Assembly (NCBI GenBank): GCA_017544125.1
Contig: JAFYET010000103.1
Location: 1 to 5,216, forward strand
Origin: Ruminococcus sp.
Lineage (GTDB): Bacteria > Bacillota > Clostridia > Oscillospirales > Ruminococcaceae
DNA length: 5,216 nucleotides
Direction of reading: 5' to 3'
Notes under the pieces: generated by a model
Told to the model about the DNA's origin: nothing
Seen by the model: only the letters and a program-made list of their open reading frames with translations
Database searches by the model: none
Translations under genes and position numbers: made by a program
In this document: one piece after another, positions 1-4,942 of the stretch
Numbering within the stretch: position 1 is the first letter of the stretch
Layout of the letters: each line of letters opens with the position of its first letter

Positions 1-60
1 AAATCCATCCGCCGTAGGCGGATACCTTAATTATGCATTATGCATTATGCATTATGCATT
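1..60 (+). repeat. Hairpin-heptad repeat module, copy 1 (ATGCATT array)
   Basis: A hairpin (ATCCGCC at 7-13, loop GTA, GGCGGAT at 17-23) is followed by a short linker and four exact tandem copies of ATGCATT (33-60). Positions 1-46 match 4960-5005 with a single difference, in the hairpin loop (T15 against C4974). A diverged inverted copy lies at about 1095-1134. The array runs into the 3' end of the MoxR gene, so its last heptamer supplies part of that gene's TAA stop. On the minus strand the hairpin lies about 36 bases after that stop and could act as a weak transcript end, but no clear U tract follows. The element may continue to the left of the window. Confidence 0.85.
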
Positions 61-985
61 ATTGGGGCGCTGCCACCGTCATAAGCACCGCTTCAAGCGC
101 TGCTTCGTTTGTGGGGAACTGGCTCTTGCCTTTGGGGGAGAGAATAAGGCGGTGAGCAAGACAATCCTTGGCAAGATAGCGTACATCATCGGGGGTCACG
201 TAGTCACGCCCGAGAGTGAACGCAAACGCCTTGGCTGCCTTGATGAGCGCTATCGACCCTCTCGGTGAAACGCCTAAGCGTATAAGGGGGCTGTTTCGTG
301 TGGCGTTTACTATGCTCACAACATACTGCCTTACCTGCGGGGCAACGTATATTTTGCCTGCTGCCTCGGTCAGCGCCATGACATCGGCGGTGTCCATTAC
401 GGCTTCTATCTTTGCGGCGTTCATGCCCGCCTCTGCGTGTGAAACTATCTCCAGCTCCTGCGCCGGGTCGGGGTAGCCGATGGATATCTTCATTATGAAC
501 CTGTCCATCTGCGCTTCGGGCAGGTGATATGTGCCGTATGTCTCGACAGGGTTCTGAGTTGCAAGTGTCATAAACGGCTCGGGCAGCTTGTATGTGGTGC
601 CGTCGATTGATATCTGATGCTCCTCCATTACTTCCAGAAGCGATGACTGGGATTTTGGCGAAGCTCTGTTTATCTCGTCAGCCAGCAGGAAGTTGCACAT
701 GGCAGCGCCCTCTTTGTAGACCAGCTCGTGGGTGTGCTGATCGACCATTGAAAAGCCCACGATGTCAGAGGGCATTATGTCAGGGGTCAGCTGTATGCGG
801 TTGTAGCGGCCGTTAACGCTCTTTGCAAGGGCGCTTACCAGCTGCGTCTTGCCGACACCCGGCACGTCCTCTATCAGTATGTGCCCGCCGCACAGCATAG
901 CAGAGACCACCTTTACGATGACCTCTCTCTTGCCGACTATGACACGCTCTATGTTTTCAATAAGTGCGTTTATCTTCTCGTTCAT
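59..985 (-). CDS. MoxR-family AAA+ ATPase
   Basis: This 308-residue protein is a MoxR-type AAA+ ATPase. Members of the family act as cytoplasmic chaperones that help mature or activate partner proteins, often VWA-domain or DUF58 proteins encoded next door. Visible motifs are Walker A (GVGKT, 43-47), Walker B (LLADE, 100-104), sensor 1 (TLATQNP, 140-146), an arginine-finger region (EAQMDRF, 157-163) and sensor 2 (GVSPRGS, 238-244). A C-terminal lid helical region follows. Length and C-terminus are normal for the family, so the gene appears complete. The ATG start is supported by GGAGGAAG at 991-998 and a consensus promoter just upstream. The stop codon overlaps a heptamer repeat. The usual downstream partner would lie below position 1, so its presence cannot be judged. 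The family call is firm; the client is unknown. Confidence 0.95.
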   Translation of the reverse strand: MNEKINALIENIERVIVGKREVIVKVVSAMLCGGHILIEDVPGVGKTQLVSALAKSVNGRYNRIQLTPDIMPSDIVGFSMVDQHTHELVYKEGAAMCNFLLADEINRASPKSQSSLLEVMEEHQISIDGTTYKLPEPFMTLATQNPVETYGTYHLPEAQMDRFIMKISIGYPDPAQELEIVSHAEAGMNAAKIEAVMDTADVMALTEAAGKIYVAPQVRQYVVSIVNATRNSPLIRLGVSPRGSIALIKAAKAFAFTLGRDYVTPDDVRYLAKDCLAHRLILSPKGKSQFPTNEAALEAVLMTVAAPQ

Positions 986-1018
986 GCGTCTTCCTCCGAT
1001 GCGGTTGTTATTCTATTT

Positions 1019-1048
1019 ATTATACCATATATTCAAGGGGAATGTCAA
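1019..1048 (-). promoter_or_regulatory. Sigma-A promoter of the MoxR gene
   Basis: Read on the minus strand, a perfect -35 box TTGACA (1043-1048) and a perfect -10 box TATAAT (1019-1024) are separated by 18 bases. TGG directly before the -10 box makes it an extended -10. Transcription would start near 1012, giving a leader of about 27 bases that carries the GGAGGAAG ribosome binding site. The -35 box abuts the 19-base tandem repeats, and the repeated GCATTGA motif runs into it, so the repeat may have contributed part of the box. Confidence 0.85.
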
Positions 1049-1051
1049 TGC

Positions 1052-1135
1052 AAATCAATGCACAATTCACAAATCAATGCACAATTCACAAATAAATGCA
1101 CAATTAAGGAATCCGCCTTGCGGCGGATGGATTTT
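1052..1135 (-). repeat. Inverted diverged copy of the hairpin-heptad module with 19-base tandem repeats
   Basis: Two exact 19-base units (1052-1070 and 1071-1089) and a partial third (1090-1105) are followed by a hairpin: ATCCGCC at 1111-1117, loop TTGC, GGCGGAT at 1122-1128. Read on the minus strand, 1134 down to about 1095 matches the module at 1-46 and 4960-5005, with one extra base in the hairpin loop and a few substitutions. Here the simple ATGCATT array is replaced by a unit that reads on the minus strand as GTGAATT, GTGCATT and GATTT (7+7+5). The array ends at the -35 box of the MoxR promoter. Confidence 0.8.
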
Positions 1136-1244
1136 AAAGCTTATTCTGAGGGCTGAAGCAAATCCTTGGGGAACGGATATCCGAAGGGGCGTGGATGTGG
1201 CTGGTATCAACTGCGTTGATACCGAAAGCCGGAGGGGATTCCAC
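1136..1244 (-). other. Spacer downstream of the peroxiredoxin gene with a bulged 12-bp stem-loop
   Basis: No convincing gene is seen here. The main structure pairs GGCT (1199-1202) with AGCC (1227-1230) and GGTATCAA (1203-1210) with TTGATACC (1216-1223). The loop is five bases (1211-1215) and a three-base bulge lies at 1224-1226. It begins 14 bases after the peroxiredoxin stop, so on the minus strand it would form in that gene's 3' untranslated region. There is no U tract after it, so a simple intrinsic terminator is not supported; an mRNA-stabilising or processing hairpin is possible. A small palindrome (CGGATATCCG) lies at about 1177-1186. Short reading frames cross this spacer in both directions but have no family signature or ribosome binding site. 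Confidence 0.5.
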
Positions 1245-1697
1245 TCAAAGCGCTTCAAGCATCTGTTCGGGATTATCCGCCGCCTTGACCTTGGTCATGG
1301 CTTTGACTATGATCCCCTGCTCGTCTATAAGATATGTGGTGCGTATAATGCCCATGCTGACCTTGCCGGCGGTCTTTTTCTCGCCCCATGCGCCGTACTG
1401 CTCTATGACCCTGTGCTCGGTGTCTGATAAAAGCGTGAACGGCAGCCCGTATTTCTCCTCAAACCTCTTGTGCGAGGCGACGCTGTCTTTACTTACGCCT
1501 AAAACAACAGCGCCCTTTTCGGTTATCTGCGGGTATCTCTCGGCAAAGCCGCAGGCCTGCTTTGTGCAGCCCGAGGTGTTGTCTTTCGGGTAGAAGTAGA
1601 GTATCACCTTTTTGCCACGGTACTGCGAGAGGGTGTGTGTATCGCCGTTCTGGTCGGGGAGTGTAAAGTCGGGTGCGGGGGTGTTTATTTCAAGCAT
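1245..1697 (-). CDS. bcp: Thioredoxin-dependent thiol peroxidase (Bcp/PrxQ-type peroxiredoxin)
   Basis: This 150-residue protein is a complete Bcp-subfamily peroxiredoxin, a cytoplasmic enzyme that reduces hydrogen peroxide and organic hydroperoxides and is recycled by thioredoxin. The thioredoxin-like fold begins with the family's APDFTLPDQNG stretch (8-18). The active site follows the PxxxTxxC pattern: P37, T41 and peroxidatic C44. C49 is five residues later on the same helix, the position of the resolving cysteine in atypical two-cysteine Bcp proteins. GVSKDS (67-72) and the conserved arginine R119 are also present. The ATG start is fixed by AGGAGG at 1706-1711, eight bases upstream. It is separated from its neighbours by repeat-bearing spacers and is probably its own transcription unit. 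No regulator binding site was recognised. Confidence 0.96.
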   Translation of the reverse strand: MLEINTPAPDFTLPDQNGDTHTLSQYRGKKVILYFYPKDNTSGCTKQACGFAERYPQITEKGAVVLGVSKDSVASHKRFEEKYGLPFTLLSDTEHRVIEQYGAWGEKKTAGKVSMGIIRTTYLIDEQGIIVKAMTKVKAADNPEQMLEAL

Positions 1698-1716
1698 TTT
1701 CGTTTCCTCCTGTTTG

Positions 1717-1773
1717 TTCGGGCAGTGCCCGGAAGTAATGAATGGTGAATAATGAATAGTGAATAGTGAAAAA
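1717..1773. repeat. Hairpin-heptad module with TGAATAG array
   Basis: A GC-rich hairpin (CGGGC at 1719-1723, loop AGT, GCCCG at 1727-1731, with imperfect TTC/GGAA pairing outside) is followed by five in-register heptamers: TGAATGG, TGAATAA, TGAATAG, TGAATAG and TGAAAAA (1739-1773). The layout is the same as the other spacer modules here, but the heptamer sequence is unrelated. It lies just upstream of the peroxiredoxin ribosome binding site, so it would fall in that gene's leader if transcription starts farther upstream. A 10-base palindrome GGCATATGCC follows at 1782-1791. Confidence 0.75.
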
Positions 1774-1792
1774 TAGTTCGGGGCATATGCCT

Positions 1793-1822
1793 TTTAAATT
1801 GCCTGAAAAATTGATTTTTCAA
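1793..1822 (-). promoter_or_regulatory. Weak candidate promoter for the peroxiredoxin gene
   Basis: On the minus strand TTGAAA (1817-1822) and TTTAAA (1793-1798) are separated by 18 bases. The -10 match is poor, and the -35 half lies inside an AT-rich stem-loop that may instead belong to the end of the GNAT transcript. It is listed because no better sigma-A promoter is visible between the two genes. Use of this site would place the whole TGAATAG heptad array in the leader. Confidence 0.22.
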
Positions 1823-1843
1823 GGAGCAACACACCTTTCAGGT
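1802..1843 (-). terminator. Stem-loops downstream of the GNAT gene, possible weak terminator
   Basis: TGAAAAAT (1804-1811) pairs perfectly with ATTTTTCA (1814-1821), and CC/GG pairs extend the stem with a one-base bulge. A second small hairpin (ACCT, loop TTC, AGGT) lies at 1833-1843. CCTGAAA at 1802-1808 could also pair with TTTCAGG at 1836-1842, so two alternative folds compete. On the minus strand this follows the GNAT stop by about 20 bases. The U-rich run is inside the stem arm and not after it, so intrinsic termination is only possible, not clear. Confidence 0.3.
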
Positions 1844-1861
1844 ATGGGAAGTTTAAGATAA

Positions 1862-2293
1862 TTACTCGTAATACATACAAATGGTTCCTTGCGATAACTT
1901 AAACCCGTTATTTTCATAAAACTTAGCAGCAGGTGCATATTCGCTGGTATATAGAACAACCCCGGCAAGTCCCTCTTCCTTACTGTAATCTAATATTTTC
2001 TTCAATAATTGAGATCCGATTCCCTGCCCCTGTCTTTCAGGTAACACTGCCATCTCGTTGATGTATATTTCCTTTTTACTCCCTGATATCTTGCAAAGTG
2101 CAAATAAACATCCGATTATCGCATCATCCTCTTCATACACATATCCTACAAATTTCTTCTGCTCATAATAGTCTGTTAAATATTCACTTGCATTATCAGG
2201 ATTCCAATCGATCCCCCAATGTTCTATCGGAAATGCTTTTGCATATATTTCTCCGCACTTCTGTAAATCTTCTTTTTTCATCTTTCTGATCAT
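1862..2293 (-). CDS. GNAT-family N-acetyltransferase
   Basis: This 143-residue single-domain protein belongs to the GNAT superfamily, which transfers acetyl from acetyl-CoA to an amine. Motif A, which binds the pyrophosphate of CoA, is clear: VLPERQGQGIG at 83-93, containing the Q/RxxGxG/A pattern. It is preceded by the strand YINEMAV (77-83). Motif B is AAKFYENNGF (122-131), with Y126 where the general-acid tyrosine usually sits. The substrate cannot be read from the sequence. The ATG start has AAGGGGGG at 2300-2307, six bases away; the in-frame ATG at codon 5 is less well placed. By hand count 1861-2280 is about 37% GC, against about 59% for 2581-2820 in the neighbouring methyltransferase gene, which suggests recent acquisition. 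No mobile-element end was found beside it. Confidence 0.92.
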   Translation of the reverse strand: MIRKMKKEDLQKCGEIYAKAFPIEHWGIDWNPDNASEYLTDYYEQKKFVGYVYEEDDAIIGCLFALCKISGSKKEIYINEMAVLPERQGQGIGSQLLKKILDYSKEEGLAGVVLYTSEYAPAAKFYENNGFKLSQGTICMYYE

Positions 2294-2331
2294 ACAATTC
2301 CCCCCTTAAAGCCATATAAGAATCAACTTCA

Positions 2332-2359
2332 ATTATCCCGACAACCTTCGATTTTTCAA
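2332..2359 (-). promoter_or_regulatory. Candidate sigma-A promoter of the GNAT gene
   Basis: On the minus strand TTGAAA (2354-2359) and GATAAT (2332-2337) are separated by 16 bases; each box has one mismatch to consensus. Transcription would begin near 2325, giving a leader of about 30 bases ending in the AAGGGGGG ribosome binding site. The site lies in the 88-base gap after the methyltransferase gene, which shows no terminator, so read-through from that gene is also possible. Confidence 0.45.
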
Positions 2360-2381
2360 TTCAATGACAGCATTTATATAG

Positions 2382-3551
2382 TCACAACCCGGCTCGAGTT
2401 AGTTTCACGACTGATTCTACGTGCCTTGTATGCGGGAACATATCAAAGCACCTCGGCTTGCCTATGCGGTAGCCCTGCTTTTTGAAAAGCCGCAAGTCCC
2501 TCGCCAGCGTGTCGGGTGAGCAGGATATGTATATCACCTGCTTCGGCGCAAGTGTACCTACCGCCTCGATAAAGCGGCTGCTCGCTCCTGCTCGGGGCGG
2601 GTCGAGTATCACGGCATCTATCTGCTCACCCCTTGCGGCAAGCTCTTCTATAAACTGTGTTGCATCAGCGCAGACGAAACGGGCATTCTCTATGCCGTTG
2701 GCTTTTGCGTTGCGCTTTGCGTCCTCTATCGCCGAGGGGGTCTTTTCTACGCCTATCACCTGCTGCGCCTTGCCTGCGCAAATAAGCCCCACCGTGCCCG
2801 TGCCGCAGTAGGCATCAAGCAGCGTGCCCGTGCCGTCATCAAGCTGCTCTCTGGCGTAAGCGTAAAGGGCGGCGGTCATCTGCGGGTTTACCTGCATAAA
2901 GCTGCCTGCACTTATGCGAAAGCTAAGCCCCAGCAGCCTGTCCTCGATGTACCCGTCACCCGTGAGCACCTGCTCGTGCTTTCCAAGGGTCAGCGGCATT
3001 GATGAAGCGCACTCGTTGTGTACTATGGTCGTGATGTCGGGGAACCGCCTTGCTATCTCGTTTGCAAGGCTCGCAGGCTTTTTGAGGGTGCCGGGCTGGG
3101 TTACGATGCACAGCAGTATCTGCCCTGTTTCATAGCCTTTTCTGAGCATTATGTGGCGCAGACACCCCTTGCCCGTCTCAAAGTCGTAGGGCCTTACCTC
3201 AAAGCGTGAAAACACCCCGCCGAGATCATATGCTATCTCGCACAGCCGCTTGTCTTCAAGCATACAGTCAAGCACAGGCACACACCCGCCGCTTTTTGAC
3301 TTGAAAACCGAGCTTATCAGCTGCCCGTTTGATGCTTTTTTGTATACCCTTGTGACCTTGCAGCGGTAGCGGTAGGGGTCACCCATAGTTTCAAGCCTGC
3401 TCACCCCGCCGAAAAACCGCAGCTTGTTTGAAACAGATACCCTTTTGCGTATCGTCTGCTCAGCATACTCCTGCTCAAAGGCGCACCCGCCGCAGCTTTT
3501 GAATTTTGTGCAGACAAGCCTGCCCTTTTCGGTCACGATGTTGTTTTTCAT
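2382..3551 (-). CDS. 23S rRNA (uracil-C5)-methyltransferase, TrmA/RlmC/RlmD family
   Basis: This protein of 389 residues (from the ATG at 3551) is a SAM-dependent RNA m5U methyltransferase. The substrate is probably 23S rRNA; which uracil cannot be read directly. Near the N-terminus C14, C20 and C23 (CxxxxxCxxC) with C96 match the family's 4Fe-4S ligands. SAM motif I is DAYCGTGTVG (246-255), the FMQVN motif carries Q220, DPPRAG (317-322) is motif IV, the catalytic nucleophile is C344 in ISCSPDTLARD, and E379 in RHVESV is the catalytic base. All catalytic residues are intact. No N-terminal TRAM domain precedes the cysteine cluster, so the layout resembles RlmC more than RlmD or RlmCD. A TTG start at 3569 would add six residues but would bury the ribosome binding site. 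The gene is GC-richer than its GNAT neighbour. Confidence 0.93.
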   Translation of the reverse strand: MKNNIVTEKGRLVCTKFKSCGGCAFEQEYAEQTIRKRVSVSNKLRFFGGVSRLETMGDPYRYRCKVTRVYKKASNGQLISSVFKSKSGGCVPVLDCMLEDKRLCEIAYDLGGVFSRFEVRPYDFETGKGCLRHIMLRKGYETGQILLCIVTQPGTLKKPASLANEIARRFPDITTIVHNECASSMPLTLGKHEQVLTGDGYIEDRLLGLSFRISAGSFMQVNPQMTAALYAYAREQLDDGTGTLLDAYCGTGTVGLICAGKAQQVIGVEKTPSAIEDAKRNAKANGIENARFVCADATQFIEELAARGEQIDAVILDPPRAGASSRFIEAVGTLAPKQVIYISCSPDTLARDLRLFKKQGYRIGKPRCFDMFPHTRHVESVVKLTRAGL

Positions 3552-3558
3552 AATGATT

Positions 3559-3562
3559 CTCC
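3559..3562 (-). promoter_or_regulatory. Ribosome binding site that fixes the methyltransferase start
   Basis: GGAG on the minus strand lies seven bases before the ATG at 3549-3551. It falls inside the longer reading frame that begins with TTG at 3567-3569, which has no ribosome binding site of its own. This favours the internal ATG as the real start. Confidence 0.75.
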
Positions 3563-3605
3563 AAATCAAATAATTATGCTTTTGTTAGGTGACAGGTGTT
3601 ATTTT

Positions 3606-3794
3606 AGGTAACAGGTAACAGGTTACAGGTAACAGGTATTGTGTCCGCCTTACGGCGGACGGATTGCCCATTCGGGCTGTTTGGGAAGCACTCTCGCTTA
3701 TTTAAACTGTATTATAGGGGTGAAAGTCCGAATGGACATCTGCGGCGAAGCCGCTCCTCACCTGTTACCTGTTACCTGTAACCTGTTACCTGTT
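3606..3794. repeat. 189-base nested palindromic element with 29-base inverted arms (MITE-like)
   Basis: The left arm is a tandem array of AGGTAAC heptamers with one AGGTTAC variant (3606-3637). The right arm is its reverse complement. Positions 3610-3638 and 3766-3794 form a perfect 29-base inverted repeat, and more degenerate AGGTGAC-like units reach back to 3587. Inside lie hairpins GTCCGCC/GGCGGAC (3643-3660), GCCC/GGGC (3666-3677), GTCC/GGAC (3727-3738) and GCGGC/GCCGC (3742-3754). The order arm, hairpin, ATTCGG-loop hairpin is mirrored on both sides. The centre (3678-3726) has no reading frame; a minus-strand TATAAT at 3711-3716 lacks a good -35 box. It fills most of the spacer between two codirectional genes, starting about 18 bases after the helicase-loader stop. 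A weak CATAAT (3573-3578) is the only other promoter-like sequence before the methyltransferase gene. No transposase or certain target-site duplication is visible. Confidence 0.8.
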
Positions 3795-3812
3795 AAATGA
3801 AACACGCCCTGA

Positions 3813-4784
3813 TCAGTTATACGCATCTTCTTTTTGCAGCCTCAGCCTTACATCACTGCCGGAAAAGCGCACGGGGAGGAAAACCCCGGTAAGGCGGGAG
3901 GATATGCGGTCGTTGTAACGGGCGTTGAGCTCGTCGAGCGAGAGGTTGGTCGAAACTATCGTCGCCCTGCCACGCTCCATGCGGGTGTTGAGTATGTTAT
4001 AAAGCACGCTCTCGGTGAAGCTCGTCTTGAACTCTGAGCCAAGATCGTCGATTATCAGCAGGTCGCACTCGATAAGGGTCGTCTCGGTGTCGCCGGGGGC
4101 GTTTTTGAAGCGCTGGTCTTCGGCGCTTTTGAAAAACTCATACGCTGTGCCGAAGCTCACCGCAAAGCCCTGCTGGGCTATCTCCCTGGCAACGCAGGAA
4201 GACAGGAACGTCTTGCCCGTTCCTGTGCTGCCGTAAAAGAGCATAGAGCGCCGCTCTGAGTGCTCAAACTCGGCACAGTAGCGCTTTAGAAAATCCGTCA
4301 GCTTGCCCATGTAGGCTGCAAGCTCGGCAGTTTCGTAGATGTCGCTCCTTGCGCTGTCAAAGTTCTTTAAGTCACCCCTGCTCTCGCTCAGCGCCTTTGA
4401 AGCGTACTGCTTTAAAAGCGAGCGGAAGCAAGAGCAGTTTATGCCCTCTACCGAGCCTGTGTCCCTGCACTTTCTGCAGGTGTAGTGAACATCAAGGTAG
4501 TCCTCGGGATAGCCGCACTCTTTAAGCCTGCGCCTTACATACTCCACCGACTCCTCACGCTGCCTGCCTATCTCGTCGATAAGCTCACGCTGACCCGATT
4601 TCTGAGTGATAGCGCCTCTTATAAGCTCAAGCACGGTCATCTTCACCTTCATCTCACGCTCGTAGATGTCGGGGTACTTCTGACGTATCTCTTCGATGTG
4701 CTGATTGTTTTCCTCCTCCGCATGGCTTCTTCTCTCACTGAGCTCCTGCCTTGCAAGGTCGGTTATTTCGTTGGTGTATGACAT
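3813..4784 (-). CDS. DnaC/DnaI-like AAA+ replicative helicase loader
   Basis: This 323-residue ATPase resembles Firmicute DnaI/DnaC proteins, which load the replicative helicase onto DNA in the cytoplasm. The N-terminal part (about 5-90) is charged and helical, probably coiled coil. A zinc-finger-like cluster follows (C103, C106, C117, C119; CRKC and CSC), as in DnaI-type N-terminal domains. The AAA+ domain has Walker A GSTGTGKT (185-192), Walker B LLIIDDLG (242-249), sensor 1 STN (278-280) and an arginine-rich NDRISSRL (291-298) typical of the arginine-finger and sensor region. IS21-type IstB helpers share the ATPase core, but this N-terminus and the absence of a transposase argue against that. 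The ATG start has GGAGG at 4790-4794, five bases away. Neither dnaB nor dnaD is adjacent within the window. Confidence 0.9.
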   Translation of the reverse strand: MSYTNEITDLARQELSERRSHAEEENNQHIEEIRQKYPDIYEREMKVKMTVLELIRGAITQKSGQRELIDEIGRQREESVEYVRRRLKECGYPEDYLDVHYTCRKCRDTGSVEGINCSCFRSLLKQYASKALSESRGDLKNFDSARSDIYETAELAAYMGKLTDFLKRYCAEFEHSERRSMLFYGSTGTGKTFLSSCVAREIAQQGFAVSFGTAYEFFKSAEDQRFKNAPGDTETTLIECDLLIIDDLGSEFKTSFTESVLYNILNTRMERGRATIVSTNLSLDELNARYNDRISSRLTGVFLPVRFSGSDVRLRLQKEDAYN

Positions 4785-4805
4785 AGTATCCTCCGGTATA
4801 TTATT

Positions 4806-4879
4806 AGGTAACAGGTAACAGGTGAGGTGTGCGGCTTACGCCGACAGATGCCCATTCGGGCAAGCCGCCTGCGGCGGCT
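4806..4879. repeat. Half copy of the AGGTAAC element upstream of the helicase-loader gene
   Basis: Two AGGTAAC heptamers and a partial third (4806-4823) are followed by the hairpin CGGC, TTAC, GCCG (4832-4843), the linker AGA, the hairpin TGCCC, ATTC, GGGCA (4849-4862) and a third hairpin AGCCGCC, TGC, GGCGGCT (4863-4879). The order and spacing match the right half of the 3606-3794 element read in reverse, with base changes that keep the stems paired. It begins 22 bases upstream of the helicase-loader start, just before its ribosome binding site, so it lies in the leader or promoter region of that gene. No -35/-10 pair for that gene could be identified here. Confidence 0.7.
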
Positions 4880-4915
4880 AAATTTTCAATGCACAGCTCT
4901 TTTGCACTATCTCAC

Positions 4916-4942
4916 AATTACAATTGCTAATTGACAATTAGC
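4916..4942. repeat. AATT-periodic array with a perfect palindrome
   Basis: AATT occurs at 4916, 4922, 4929 and 4936, spacings of 6, 7 and 7 bases. GCTAATT (4926-4932) pairs with AATTAGC (4936-4942) around the loop GAC. The 3' arm shares AGC (4940-4942) with the stem of the terminator that follows, so the two hairpins cannot both form completely. The stretch 4880-4915 between this and the preceding module holds nothing recognisable. Confidence 0.6.

Noticed and set aside
1052..1105. Direct repeats resembling a CRISPR array
   Set aside because: The 19-base units are contiguous, with no unique spacers, and no cas gene is present; they are tandem repeats.
1067..1258. A 63-codon minus-strand reading frame in the spacer after the peroxiredoxin gene
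   Set aside because: It overlaps the peroxiredoxin 3' end out of frame and runs through the hairpin and tandem repeats; its composition looks like translated repeat sequence.
849..1427. A 192-codon plus-strand reading frame
   Set aside because: It runs antisense to the MoxR and peroxiredoxin genes and across a repeat-bearing spacer, has no family motif, and has no supporting ribosome binding site.
1862..2293. Aminoglycoside 6'-N-acetyltransferase (resistance gene)
   Set aside because: Only general GNAT motifs are seen; nothing specific to AAC(6') enzymes could be recognised, so no substrate is assigned.
3711..3716. Minus-strand TATAAT inside the palindromic element as a promoter for the methyltransferase gene
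   Set aside because: The correctly spaced -35 position reads ATGTCC, a poor match, so it is mentioned only as a possibility within the repeat entry.
3700..3740. GGGTGAAAGTCC-like sequence reminiscent of group II intron RNA
   Set aside because: The stretch is a few bases long, sits inside the 189-base palindromic element, and has neither a reverse transcriptase nor domain V-like sequence.
3813..4784. IS21 IstB-type transposition helper
   Set aside because: The N-terminal zinc-finger-like region and coiled coil fit DnaI-type loaders, and there is no IstA transposase or IS end nearby.
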